DNA of 64,000 nucleotides from Musa acuminata AAA Group (lineage: Eukaryota > Streptophyta > Magnoliopsida > Zingiberales > Musaceae): NCBI RefSeq assembly GCF_036884655.1, contig NC_088348.1, forward strand, positions 22,061,501 through 22,125,500, read 5' to 3'. Each line of letters begins with the position of its first letter. Within the stretch, counting starts at the first letter, position 1. The notes under the pieces were generated by a model that saw only the letters and a program-made list of their open reading frames with translations, had not been told where the DNA came from and searched no databases. The position numbers and the translations under genes are program-made. Positions 46,401 to 58,600 of this stretch are shown here, one piece after another.

Positions 46401-47330
46401 TCAAAATAGTCACAGGCTAATGCTTCAAAGTTTCTTCGATTTTCATAGTTTGTGGGTTAATATAGCTAGCCAATGCATGCACTGTATATGTGATGACTTC
46501 AATATCTTTATCAGTTTCTACACCTTCATGATCAGAGTCTAACTCTTCTGCTTTCGATTCCTCTCTAATTGGCTGAATCATTAAATGTTGCCCTTGTTTA
46601 CATTGGTGCTCCATACTCCACTTTTCATTATAGTGAAAACCTCTTGCTGATCTTTCCTTGCTAATTTTTTTCTCATGTAGATGTGCAAATGAGATCGCAG
46701 CTATCATAGTGCGGGGTTGACGAGCCTTAACTTCACACCGGATCTCCAGATTAAGCCCTTCAATAAATGTATTCAAAAGTTATCATTCCGACTAATCTCT
46801 AGCTTGATTTGATAATCTTTTAAACCTATTATGATATTCCAACACTGTAGAAGTTTGAAAAATTTTGGCGAGCTGGCCATCAACATTCTTATATTCAGAT
46901 GGGCCAAATCGAACAAAAAGCCCTCTTTTAAACTTCTCCTACGAAGGAACTCCGTAAACAATTTCATACCAATCATACCACTAGAGTGCATCTCCATCGA
47001 GCTGGATTGAGGCTATTTCCACCTTGGATTCTTTTGGAGTTTTGTGAAAATGAAAAAATTTTCTGCCCTAGAGATCCAACTGGTCGGATCCCCATCTTTC
47101 CATCTCGAAAATTTCACCTTCATGTGTAAGTAGTTTGTGTCACAATCTTAGAGCATTTTTCCTATATTTTCATATCTGTGCAACGTAGAACTTGAGCTCC
47201 CACCTTGTTGAAATTTACTAAGGCTCCCCAGTAAGTCCTTTTTGAAATCATTAAGTACTTCTTGTAATCGGTTCTCAATTCTAATTTCCAATGCTTCTAT
47301 TTGTGCTTTTACTGAGTTATCGGTGGCCAT
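46400..47330 (-). pseudogene. Gypsy gag (Retrotrans_gag), degenerate
   Basis: MATDNSVKAQIEALEIRIEN at 47330 opens the frame. Later blocks, in shifting frames, are WYDWYEIVYGVPS, LFVRFGPSEY, LEYHNRFKRL and FIEGLNLEIRCEVKARQPRT, which are hallmarks of Gypsy gag (PF03732-type). At least three frame breaks or stops. It encodes the capsid. A protease-like start (ILIDIG-like, near 46400) follows but decays. Confidence 0.75.
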
Positions 47331-47399
47331 TTCGTAAGACTGTAAATCTGTAATCTCAACTCCTATTTTTGGTATTGGTCAAGGGCATCAATCACTACC

Positions 47400-48617
47400 C
47401 TATTCGGTGCTGCTATTGTGACGTAGTCAGTGGCAACACTATGGGAATGAAGGGTTGCTGCGAGGATGCGGGGATGTAGCTGTAGTTGCCGCGTGGGAGG
47501 CAGCGATGCTTGTTGCGGTCGCTGCATAGAGGGATCGCTGTTGCTGAGGGTTTAGAGGCAGCGATGGTGGTGTGGCTGGGGCAGCACCGCAAGGGCTCAC
47601 CGCTACGATGGCTGCGATGGCACGGATGGAAGGCAGCGTTGCGCTGTTTCTGTCACACTATGGAAGGAGGCACTGGTGAGAGGCAATGATGCTTGTTGCA
47701 GTCGCTGCATGGAGGGATCACTGCTGTTGAGGGCTGGGAGGCAACGATGGTGGTGTGGTTGGGGGCAGTGCTGGCAAGGACTCGCCGCTGCAGTGACTGC
47801 GATGGAGGAAGAGTTGCTGCCCTATGTTTTTGTCACTATGTGAGATGAGAGTGCCGAGGCTGAAAGACGATGGTTGTGATTGCTGTGACCCAAGGAAGCA
47901 ATCACCGAGCAACCGGGTTGAGGCTACGGTGATGGAAACCAACAATTGCAGCAGCGGAGGCAAACAAGAGAGAGGTGGCATTGAAGCGGCCGGGGTTGAG
48001 GCTGCAGTGGTGGCAACTGGCGGTTGTGGCAAAGATGCAGAGCAAGGGGGCTGCAGCAACAGTGCAAATCGAGGGGGTTGAGGTGAAGGCTACGGTGGCT
48101 GACAGCAGCAGTCGTTGCTGGCCGGAGCGCAGCTGCAGCGGTGGAGACGGAGGCAGCGAGGGTCGTGGCAAGTTGGGCATTGAGCGGCGTCATCGTTGGC
48201 TGGGCAACAGTGGTGACGGTGGTGGCAACCGGAGTTCGCAGCAGTAAGGGGATCCGCGACTGCGGCAGCAAGGGGACCCGCGACTGCGACGGTGGTAACT
48301 TCCCTGTTTCAGTCACCACGGATGCAGAGCAAGGTGGAGTGGCGGTTGGGAGGCGAGCGGCGATCGTCACACGGTGGCCCGCAGTGGCGATGGGTCGGTT
48401 GGGCGGCAACGGCGCTAGAGGGGAAGAGGAGTGCTGGAGGCGGCGCGGCTGGTGGAGGCGCAGCTGCGATCGACGAGGGGCTGCGGCAATAGAGGAACTC
48501 TATTTCTACAACCGTTGCAATGAGGGGTTGCGGCAACCGGCGGCTATGGCTGCGACCCAAGGGGGGGCACGGCTAAGGTTGCGGCTAGAAACAAGGGCAG
48601 CAAGGTGAGTTGCCTGT
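47400..48617 (-). other. GC-rich Gypsy leader
   Basis: About 1.2 kb between the primer site and gag, rich in GCTGCNGC-like words on both strands. Long frames on both strands give Ala/Pro/Ser/Gly-rich low-complexity peptides and are taken as chance. Confidence 0.6.
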
Positions 48618-48629
48618 GCTCTGATACCA
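48618..48629 (-). other. Gypsy primer-binding site
   Basis: Minus-strand TGGTATCAGAGC, two bases outside the 5' LTR. A second copy lies inside the LTR at 48658-48669. Confidence 0.85.
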
Positions 48630-48631
48630 AA

Positions 48632-48671
48632 TGATAAGACCCTAAAGTCTTATTGTCGCTCTGATACCAAA
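48632..48671 (-). repeat. 40-base LTR-end/primer-site duplication
   Basis: The LTR end, GATAAGAC-cctaaa-GTCTTAT-type hairpin, plus a primer site is present twice in tandem (48632-48671, then again to 48699). The other LTR shows the same at 45702-45741. Confidence 0.85.
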
Positions 48672-49030
48672 TGATAAGACCCTAAAGTCTTATCGTAACA
48701 AAGAAGAAGAGAAAGGGATGATCACTTCGAGGGGATCGGCCTCCTTGATCGCTTCAAGGGGATCAGCCCTCCTTGATCGCTTTGAGGGGATTGGCCTCCT
48801 AGGGTTTGTCAAAAGATAGAATAGTATTTTTCATAGATAACTAAAAAGAAGTAGTTACATCCCTATTTATAGAGTTCCACCCAGAGTCTATTAGGACTTG
48901 AACTCTAATAATAAATAAATATTAAATAAATCTCTACTTGACTCTAATTAAACCAAACCGACTCAATAAACAACTGGACTAAACAAACTTAATAAACATT
49001 ATTCAAAAGCTCAGAAAAAGGGTCCTAACA
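48632..49030 (-). repeat. Gypsy 5' LTR
   Basis: Minus-strand TGTTAGGACC (49030) to GTCTTATCA (48632), 399 bases, with the same terminal 40-base duplication (48632-48671). Confidence 0.85.
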
Positions 49031-49277
49031 CATTTAAAGAAAATATCTTCTTCTCCAAATCATTCCAATCTTTCATTGGAAGAGAAGACCTTTTAAAATC
49101 GGATTCGACAATGTGCCATAAATTCAAATCCAACAAAAGTAAGAAAACTCTCATTCGAGTTTTCCAATAAATGTGGTCCGTCCCATTGAAAAAGGGAGGA
49201 CGAATGAGAGAGTGACCCTCTTGGTTGTCGAAAAGAGTCATTTCAATTTGGGTGTTAAACCAAATATGAAAAATGAT

Positions 49278-49288
49278 GCTCTATACCA
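49278..49288 (-). other. E6 primer-binding site, one base deleted
   Basis: Minus-strand TGGTATAGAGC, missing one C of TGGTATCAGAGC, two bases outside the LTR. Confidence 0.75.
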
Positions 49289-49290
49289 AT

Positions 49291-50932
49291 TGTTAGGATC
49301 AAGAGCACTAAGAGGGGGGGGGTGAATTAGTGCGACGAAAATCTTTCATCGGTTAAAAAGACTTTCGTATGAAAACCGTTTTGGAAAGGACTTTAACTTG
49401 AGAGCAAACGGAAGTATAGATGATGTAAAGCAACGGAGGCAATTTGCAGTTAAGATAAAGAGCATAATGTAAATGCAAACCGAGATTTAAAGTGGTTTGG
49501 TCAATCTTGACCTACATCCACTTTTGGCTTCCTCCTCCGACGAGATCACCGATGTCCTCTAGAGGCCTTCCTTCAATAGGCGAAGGCCAACTATCCTTTT
49601 ATAGTTATACTCCTTTTGACGGGCTTAGGAGATAACCCTTACAGATTTTCACTCCTCGTTTGAATGATCAAAACTTAGATGAAAAGAGGGAGAAGAACTT
49701 TTGGCCTTTTACAACACTTTTGAGCTCTCAAATTCTCAGAATAAGATCAAGATTTCGGTTCCCTTTCATGCAAGAAAGGGTGGGGTTTATATAGGCCCCA
49801 ACTGGTTCGAATTTGGAGCTTAAAAATGTCATCTCCCGGATTTTCAAGGTCTTGGCGGTACTATTACCAAAACTGGGCGGTACTACCGCCTGACACTACT
49901 TGGAGACCGAGCTCAGGTGGTACCACCACCTGACAAGGGTGGTACCACCGCCTAATAGGGGCGGTACCACCGCTCAACTTTGCTCAGAGACCGAGCTCAG
50001 GCAATACCACCGCCTGACAGGGGCAGTACTACCGCTTGGCATTCCTGGGAGACTGAGATCCTAGGCGGTGCCACTGCTGGCCCAAGCGGTGCCACCGCCG
50101 GCCAGGAATTTTGGGTCCAAATGGGCTGATCCATTCAGCCCAATTTGAGTCTGTCAAGGGCTCAATTGCCCCCAGATTAAGTTAATGGGATCACATGCTA
50201 ACTACGATATTTAAGACATTAATACTGCAACTTGCTCTGGTGTGTCAATCGCTTCTTCCGGTGAACTTCCGACGAAGTTCCGACGAACATCCGACGAACC
50301 CTCGGCGATGCTCCGACGGACTTCCCGCAAACTCCTGGACTTGCGATGATCCACTTGGCAAGTTCCGATAAGCTTTTTTGGCAAGCTCCTAGACTTCTCG
50401 GATTTGTTCCCATAGAACCTCCACGACCGTCCAGACTTCCATCGAACTCTCGAACCCCTAATGTGATCATGGTTTTTACTCCGGTGCAACTCCTGCTACA
50501 TGTCTTACTGCCATCGTAGTTAATCCTGCACATGTAAAACAAACTTTGATCTAGACAATTAATACTAAGCATTAATTAAGTTGTCTGGCATGTCATTGCT
50601 CCCTCGATACTTCATCCGATTCTTCGGCGCATCGTCCTCTCCTGCAGCCTATTGCCCAATCGGCCAGTTGACTCTATAACTCTGATATCCTTGGCACAAT
50701 GTCCGCTCTTCTTGGCCCGATGCCCGAATCCACGACCCGAAGCCTTCTGTCGATACGTCGACCGATCCACCGACCCGACGTCTAATCTTCTAACATGTTC
50801 CTCCGGCCCAACATGATTTTTTTTTCTTTAATTATCTTATCCTAATCGAAGCATCTTACGTCACTCAAAACATAGATTAAAACATAAACACAATTATCAA
50901 TTGGTTTCATCATCAAAATATGAGATTCAACA
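49291..50932 (-). repeat. E6 5' LTR
   Basis: Minus-strand TGTTGAATCTC-like start (50932) to GATCCTAACA (49291), 1642 bases, with GGTACC-type modules at 49850-50105. Confidence 0.85.
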
Positions 50933-50937
50933 ATATG

Positions 50938-51952
50938 GAGGTATGATCGGGAGCTACTGGGAGCTCCACTTCGGTGAATAACATGATGACAAGAAGGGCT
51001 ATGGATTCAAGGAGTGAAAACTATGGTACCGCAAAGGCAAATCTTCCATGCGTGTATCGAATTTTGCATCAGATGAAAGCCTTGATCATCAGCATATGGG
51101 GGTTGTGTACCATTAAGGAAAAAATTCGAATGCAAGTACTAGTGAGTCCCATGGGAGGGACTTGATCATGCAGAGGTATGATCAGAGCGGTTGAAGAGTT
51201 GGAATGCTCCAGAGCTCATATTCACTTAAGGGAGCCTAGCAGGTTAAAGGACAAGGCTGAGTAAGTGAATGTTGCTACCAAGGAAGCTAAGGAGAACAGA
51301 ATCGGTGTGGACCCTACAATATGATGGCAGAGGCCATGCATGGGAGTTGCAGTCTGTCTTTCCATCGACCAAGGGGAACTACTTGGAGAATACAAAGGTG
51401 TTGAAGTAGGGGGTCGAAAGGGGCGAGGAAGCAATGACGAGTCTAGAGGGACTTAGCTACCCAAAATCAAGAATCGGTTAGAATGGAGGTGGACTCGAAA
51501 GAGTGCCACAAAGGTAGATCTATCGATCATGAAGAAAGGGTGTAGATGTGAGGTGAGGGATAGTAGGGCTATGGGCATGGCAACGCCATGGTACCGTAAA
51601 TGTAGGACTTCTGTGAAGTCATCGATCCCTTCTTCTCATGGAGGGATAGTGCTTGGTCGTGAAAAGGGTTGAGGAGGTGGAGCATGCAAAGGCAAACTCC
51701 AAGTACTAAGACAAGGTTGAAGGGCAGAGGCCAAGGAACTTTGTAAGACTAGTGTCAACAAGCTTCTCATCAAGATAGCCAAAAGTGAAGGACTTCGCAT
51801 CATGCAAGAGTGCATGACCAAGGAACGAAGCAAGCAGTATACGGTGTTGTACCTTTGCTACTCAGTGGAGTAGGTGGTAGGGTTGATGGAGAAGATGGTA
51901 CAATCCCAGAGCCAATCAAAACTATTAGAGACTTACTCCAAGTTGGTATGAA
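50938..51952. repeat. Non-coding repeat, right part
   Basis: Continuation of 39324-41082 beyond E6. No coding frame. It ends at the E7 LTR. Confidence 0.5.
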
Positions 51953-52637
51953 TGTTGAATCTCAGATTTTGATGATGAAACCAATTGATAGTGTTTATGA
52001 TTTGATCTGCGTTTTGAGTGACGTAGGATACTTCGATCAGGGAGAGACAATTAAAGTAGGAAGAATCATGTTGGGCTGGTGAAAAACATGTCAAAATATT
52101 GGACATTGAGCCGAAGGATCGGTCGACGTATCGACAGAAGGCTTTGGGCCATGAGTTCGGACAACGGGCCAAGAAGAGTGGATATTGCACTAAGGAAATC
52201 AGAGTTGCAGAGGTTAATTGTCCGATTGGGCAATAGACCACAAGAGAGGATGATACGCCGAATAATCAGATGAAGCATCGATGAACCAATGACATGCCGA
52301 AAAATATTTGATTAGCTTAGTATTAATTGTCTAGATCGAAGTAGATTTTATGTGTGTAGGATTAACTATGATAGCAATCAAGGTATAAAGCAAAATGATG
52401 TCTCGGAGTCAAGGACGCGATTTCGTTGGGAGTTCGAGAGTTCATCGGAAGTCCGGACGTTCGTCGGAAGTTCTACCGGAATTAACCGAGAAGTCCAAGA
52501 GCTTGCCAAAGAAGCTCGTTGGAACTCACCAAGAAGATCATCATGAAGTCCAAGAGCTTGCCGGGAGCCCACTGGAACATTACCGAGAGATCATCAAAAG
52601 TTTACCGGAAGATCACCGGAAGCTCGCCGGAAGAAAC

Positions 52638-54701
52638 TATTGAATCTCGTATTTTGATGATGAAACCACTTGATATATGTTTATGATTTAATCTGCGTTT
52701 TGAGTGATGCAGGATGCTTCGATCAGGATGAGACAATTAAAGTAGGAAAATCATGTTGTGCCGGAGGAACATGACAGAAGATTGGACGTCGGGCCGGTAG
52801 ATCGGTCGACGTATCGACAGAAGGCTTCGGGCCGTGGACTGGGGCATTGGGCCAAGAAGAGCAGGTATTATGCCAAGGATATCGGAGTTACGGATTCAAC
52901 TGGCCGATTGGGCAATATGCTGCAGGAGAGGACGATGCGCCGAAGAATCAGACGAAGCGTCGAGGGACCAATGACATGCCGGACAACTTGGTTAATTGCT
53001 TAGGATTAATTGTCTCGATCGAAGTTTTGTTTTAAGTGTGCAGGATTAACTACGATGAAAATAAGATATGCAACAGGAGTTGCGCCGGAGTTAAGACAAT
53101 GATCACGTTGGGAGTTCGAGAGTTCGACGGAAGTTCAGACAGTCGTCAGAGGTTCTGCGGGAACAAATCCGAGAAGTCCATGAGCTTGCCAAAGAAGCTC
53201 ATCGGAACTCGCCAAGTGGATTATCGCAAGTCCAGGAGTTTGCCGGATGTCCGCAGGAGCATCACCAAGGGTTCATCGGATGATCGACGGAAGTTCGCCG
53301 GAAGAAGCGATTGACGCACCGGAGCAAGTTGCAGTAAATGTCTTAGGAAAAATCGTAGTTAGCACATTGATTAAGTTGGAAATGGGAGGTCATCCCATTA
53401 ACTTAATCTTGGGGTAATTGTGCCCTTGAAAAACCCAAATTGGGCCGAATGGATCAACCCATTCGGACCCTGATTTCTGCCAGGCAGTTGAATCGCCCAA
53501 GGCAGGAGGTTGCACCTCCTGGGCTCAGTCTCCGAGCGAGACTGGGAGGTGCAACCGCTCCAGCCAGGCGGTGGCACCGCCTGGGGCTCAGTCTCCGAGC
53601 GAGACTGGGCGGTGCAACATCCCCTGACAGGAGGTGGCACCGCTTGAGCTCAGTCTTCGAGCTCTGCCAGGCGGTGCAACCGCCTCAGTTAGGAGGTGCA
53701 ACCACCCTTGACAGGAGGTAGCACCGCCCAGAGGCTCAGTCTTCGAGCTCTGCTAGGTGGTGCAACCGCTCCAGTCAGGAGGTGCAACCGCTTGATCCCG
53801 GAATTCCGGGAATTGATAGTTTTGAGCTCCAAATTTGAACTGGGTTGGGGCCTATAAATACCCCACCCATTCAGCACTGAAAGGGTATGAACTTACACCA
53901 AAATCTTGATCCTTTTCTGTGATTCTTAGAGCTCAAAATTATTGTAAAGGCCAAAAGTTCTTCTCCCTCTGTTCTTCTAAGTTCTGAATTGTAAAGAGAT
54001 GAGAGAAAATTCTGTAAGGGTTGTCTCCTAAGCCCGTCAAAAGGAGTGAAACTATAAAAGGGTGGTTGGCCTTCGCCTATTGAAGGAAGGCCTCTAGTTG
54101 ACGTCGGTGACCTCGTCGGTGGAGGAAGCCAAAAGTGGAGTAGGTCAAGATTGACCGAACCACTCTAAATCTCAGTTTGCATTTACTTTGAGCATCTTAT
54201 CTTTACTGTAAACCTCCTCAATAGCTTACTGCCTTCTGTGTTTTTACGAACGTGTTTCAAAGTTCAGTGCTTTCCGAATCGAGGTTTAAGACGCAAATCA
54301 GTTTTATCATACGAATGTCGTATTTCAGTTTGCGCTTACGTTCTGATTTCCATTATAACTGCAAACTGACTTTATATCTTTGCTTTAACTACATCTCACC
54401 TTATCTCAAGTTAAAGTGGTTTACGAATCAGCTTTTATACCGAAATCGCTTTTATCGTACGAACGTTGTATTTCAGTTTGCGCTTATATTCTGATTTCCA
54501 TCATAACTGCAAACTGCATTCATATCTTTGCTGCATCTCTCCTAGTCAAAAGTTGAAGTGATTTACAAATCGGCTTTCTAACCAAAATCACTTCTATCGA
54601 ACGAAAGCAGTTTTCGATTTTAATCGCAGAAGGTTTTCCGCTGCACTAATTCACCCCCCCCCCCCCCCCCCCTCCCCCTCTTAGTGCTCTTAATCCTAAC
54701 A
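52638..54701 (+). repeat. E5 5' LTR
   Basis: TATTGAATCTC (TG to TA) to AATCCTAACA, 2064 bases. Modules at 53480-53800, TATA at 53853, U5 tandem units at 54301-54367 and 54450-54516, C tract near 54654-54672. Confidence 0.9.
53853..53860 (+). promoter_or_regulatory. E5 5' LTR TATA box
   Basis: TATAAATA in the context GGGGCCTATAAATACCCC. Confidence 0.7.
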
Positions 54702-54703
54702 AT

Positions 54704-54715
54704 TGGTATCAGAGC
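54704..54715 (+). other. E5 primer-binding site
   Basis: TGGTATCAGAGC, perfect, two bases after the LTR. Confidence 0.9.
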
Positions 54716-54740
54716 CCGGTATTTCTCATTTCGGATTTAC

Positions 54741-55666
54741 ACCCAAGAGGGCTTATCGGTCTTTCATCCAACGTTGTTTAACGGATTGGACTACACTTAT
54801 TGGAAAACTCGAATGCGAGTTTTCTTGATTTCTACGAATTTGGATTTATGGAATATCGTTGAAAACGGTTTTCAACTTCCCTCTAAACCGATGAACGAAT
54901 GGTCGGATTTGGAGAAGAAGTATTTTTCTTTAAACGCAAAGGCTATGAATGCCTTATTTTATGCTTTGGACAAAAATGAGTTCAATCGGATTTCTACGTG
55001 CGAAACGGCTTTTGACATTTAGCGAACACTTGAAATCACGCACGAGAGAACTAGTAGAGTCAAAGACTCGAAAGTTAACATTTTATTGCATGATTTTGAG
55101 CTTTTTCGAATGCAACCAAGCGAGACTATAGGCGACATGTACACCCGTTTCACGGATGTCGTCAATAGTTTAAGAGCTCTTGGAAAATGTTTTTCGGATT
55201 TTGATCTCATAAACAAGATTTTGCATTCTCTTTCTAAAAAGTGGGATTCAAAAGTAACTGCAATACAAGAAGTTAAAAACCTAAACAACTTACCACTTAA
55301 AAACTAATTGGTTCGTTGATGACATATGAAATGGTGCATAATGCACATGATGAACATGATGAACAAAATCACCTTCCAAAGAACAGGAAGGATTTGGAAC
55401 TCCGGAAAAATGAATATCACTTGAGCGATGACTCAAGTGATGAGGACAATGATGAACTTGAACTTCGAACACTAAATCTTAATAAGTTTATTAAACAAAA
55501 ATCTAAAATAGACAATAAACTTGAACGAAGGAAGAGGCCAAAGAAGAGGAAGGCAACCAAGGATGAATCAAGAACTTCCAAAGGTGAAACGACGAATTGG
55601 GCTTTGACGGGCTTCGACTACAAGGTAAGTAACTCAACTCCCTTAATTTATTTCGAAAGTACATGA
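54741..55666 (+). pseudogene. E5 gag, degenerate, with an altered tail
   Basis: The N-terminus with the start codon is deleted (fused at CACCCAAGAGGGC). The frame then reads LFNGLDYTYWKTRMRVFLIS, SLNAKAMNALFYALDKNEF, a TAG in place of TGG at 55020, LEITHERTSRVKDSK, ETIGDMYTRFTDVVNSL. A one-base deletion near 55300 shifts the frame at LPL(EE)LIGSL. The last part (55316-55666) has YEMVHNAHDEHDEQNHLPKN and LNLNKFIKQKSK. The tail KATKDESRTSKGETTNWALT replaces the acidic SSSSEDEE block of the other copies, so the C-terminus is a recombinant or another subfamily. No CCHC knuckle. Confidence 0.8.
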
Positions 55667-58600
55667 TGCTCCTCATAATGCATTTTCTTTTTTAGTATAG
55701 AATTAATTTTGCTGAAAATTACATGTTTAAAAAAAAATTATGATGAAAATGTAAAATTTATGATCATGCTAGTAGTTCTGAAAATAATCATGAAAAATAT
55801 ATATTTTATGATAAACAAACAAAATGATTTTGATTGAAAATATGAAATCATGCTTGATGATATAATGATGTTTTAATACCATGATTTTATTCTATGCATG
55901 AGATTTTAAAAATCGTGTTTATTGGTTTTATAATTATGGATGATGAATCTTGCGATTTTCGATTTTCACGGTAATGAAAGTGCCTTATTGATCTTTGTCA
56001 TAATAAAACTTGCACTTTCGATTTTAAAACATGCTACATGTTTGGCATAGATGAAATAAAATCATATGAATTAAAACAACTAAAAAGAGAAAAGTATTTT
56101 TCTTGAAAATTTATTTTTCTCTACCTTATTGACTTTTTCACTAAGAGATTAATAAAATTATCTATGCCATTTTGAATCTCTTGAAAGTAATGTTGAGAAT
56201 TATCGAAATCATGATCTTAATTTCCCATGATTTATAACTTGAAATCATTTATGAATCAAGATCACCTACTTTGTGTTCTTGTTGACATTTATTGAAATGA
56301 ATCATGATTTCTTGGAATTATAACTTGAGAATTCTTTTTATAAATCAAAATAACTTACTATGATTCTTTCTTTTTGCTATTTGAGTTATGTAAAAAGAAT
56401 CATAATATGTCTCTTAATATTCATAATTTGTCTACATGATTCGTAAATCTCATTACCAATTCTTCTTGATATTCCTTATGTGATGATATGAATACATGAA
56501 ATATTCATTAATTTATTTTAATATATACAAATGAAAAGTTATGATCATGCATGGTAGGATATAATTTGATAAAATTGATACCATCATGATATGAAGCATT
56601 TATGATTTGCAATGATGCATGCAATACTTGAGCTTTTTAATTATGATGTGATGTATTGCATATGATGTAAATCATGATTTAAAATGCTATGAGTTGTTAC
56701 TAAAATGATGTATTATAAATGTTGATTTAATGTCATGAATACTCTAAATGATGAATGTTTGGTATCATGATCAAAATGTTGATAAATTGTTAAAAATTTA
56801 AGTATCATGTATAATATGTTCATAATATTGATTGATTTATTCAGTATCATGCATGAATGAAATATAAGGTTTTTGAAATTGTGCATGTTCGAATTTGAAA
56901 ATATAATGATGCACAAATAAGATTGAAACCTACCTTTGTCATGATTTAGAAATTAACGTAAAGGGTCTTCCCTTTTTTTTGACAATGACAAAGGGGGAGC
57001 AAAACATGCTTGAAAGCTAATTTGCTAGCTCATATAATTCAAAAAAAAGGAGAAAGAAAATAATTACACTTCTCAAAAGAAAAGGAATTGCTATCTTGAA
57101 CATCACCAAGAAGTGCTATCTTACAAATCTCAAGATGCACAAATGCAAACATGCAAAATTTATAATTTTGCACATCATTAAAATTTATGATGCTTTGGTG
57201 ATTATGCATGTTCTAAAATGTTATAAGATTCACTAGCTTGCATGATGTAGAACTTGTTATATTGAACATCACCAAGGAATGATATCTTGCAGAAGCAAAA
57301 AGTTACCTTGCACATATAGCAAAACTTATATTTCAAGAAGCAAGAGTTGCTTTCTTGAACATCTCAAAATTACTAGCTTGCGTGTCTTAAAATTGTAAAC
57401 TTGCCATCGTACTACCATGATGATGAGCATGCCTTATCTTCATGATTGTATTTGAAAAACTATGGCAAAAGTACGTCCTAATGATTGAACGTGTTAAAAT
57501 TATTTTTTGAACTTTCTTGATTGAATGATCAAATCACTTGATTGGCATAATGATTTTACACAATTACATGTTGGAAATTATGTGCTTGAATACAAAACTT
57601 CCATGATAACAAGCATGCTTTACCTTCATGATTGTAATTGAATATCTATAGCAAAACCTTGTCCGAATGCAAGAAAGAGTCAAATTTCATTTTCGAATTC
57701 TCTTGATCCTAAAATATCAAGTTTACTCTCTTCCGAACTTAACAAGCATATGTCATATCAAGTTTAGTTCATATCATTGATTTTTGACATATGTAATCAA
57801 CTAGCAAATACATCTCTCATACACATATCATGTGAAAAATATTTTTTTTTGAGAAATGGCTTTGATGAATATGGATGAAAGTGTTTTTATTTGCAAGGAT
57901 TTGTTTCACATACATATCTTGATCCTTGTAAAACTGAAGCATGATTTAATCTCTCATCAATTCTAACTTCACTCGAAATAAACTCACAAATAGCATGTAT
58001 CACAAATAGTCTTCTTCCTTCATGCAAAAAGACAATAACAGATAAAAAAAGGAAGACGTTTTCAAAGCTATCTCCATGTCATGTTTTCCTTGAGATGTTT
58101 ATATAATTGATATCCTATCACTCACTGTTGGAAAATGACATGAACCTAGTTATGACATGAATAATTACAAGCACTTATGCTTAAAATTTGCTTATATCGT
58201 TCTCCGTTTTGTTGATGACAAAGGGGGAGAAATATATGAATTGATGCTATGAACACTAATGCTATGCTTGCATCATCAAGAGATATATGAATTGATATGA
58301 TTGCCATATTTACAATGCTTGCATCATCAAGAGATATATGAATTGATGCTATGATTGCCAAACTTGCATTATGCCATGTTTGCATCATGCGTTAAGATAT
58401 CAAGAACTTGTATCGTAATTTTACGCGTTGATATCTTATCATGTGATGAAATGCTACAATTGATAAACACTTGAAATGTTTGTGTTATGATATCAAAAGC
58501 TTACATGGCAATTTTACATGTTGATATTTGATAATAGCAAACTTGCATGATGATAAAACTTGATATTATGTTTTTCATGCAATGAGCTGAACCAATATCA

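Larger units (their letters stand above)
45702..49030 (-). mobile_element. Internally deleted Ty3/Gypsy element
   Basis: Left and right LTRs of 397 and 399 bases are near-identical to the eye. CATTT at 45697-45701 and 49031-49035 is a perfect target-site duplication. Minus order: LTR, tRNA-iMet primer site, GC-rich leader, gag, short pol leftovers, PPT, LTR. Most of pol is deleted, so it cannot be autonomous. Confidence 0.85.
44978..49241 (-). pseudogene. E6 gag, split by a Gypsy insertion
   Basis: ATG at 49241 opens MTLFDNQEGHSLIRPPFF, then YWKTRMRVFLLLLDLNLW and LEKKIFSLN. The frame is cut at 49031 by the Gypsy element and resumes at 45701 with the expected AKAMN-like block. The rest (to the stop at 44978) is frame-broken but readable. 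The rejoined gag matches E1 and E3 in order. CATTT is duplicated at the cut. Confidence 0.75.
41083..50932 (-). mobile_element. E6: gag-only Sirevirus-like element, minus strand
   Basis: ATATG flanks both ends (41078-41082 and 50933-50937), a perfect target-site duplication. Right to left: 5' LTR, primer site, gag (split by a Gypsy insertion), AT-rich interior, 3' LTR. A deletion near 42585 removed the PPT and the first ~60 bases of the 3' LTR. Confidence 0.85.

Noticed and set aside
47924..48608. Long frames on both strands (161 codons minus, 155 plus)
   Set aside because: GC-rich low-complexity leader of the Gypsy element; Ala/Pro/Thr or Gly/Arg/Trp composition on both strands.
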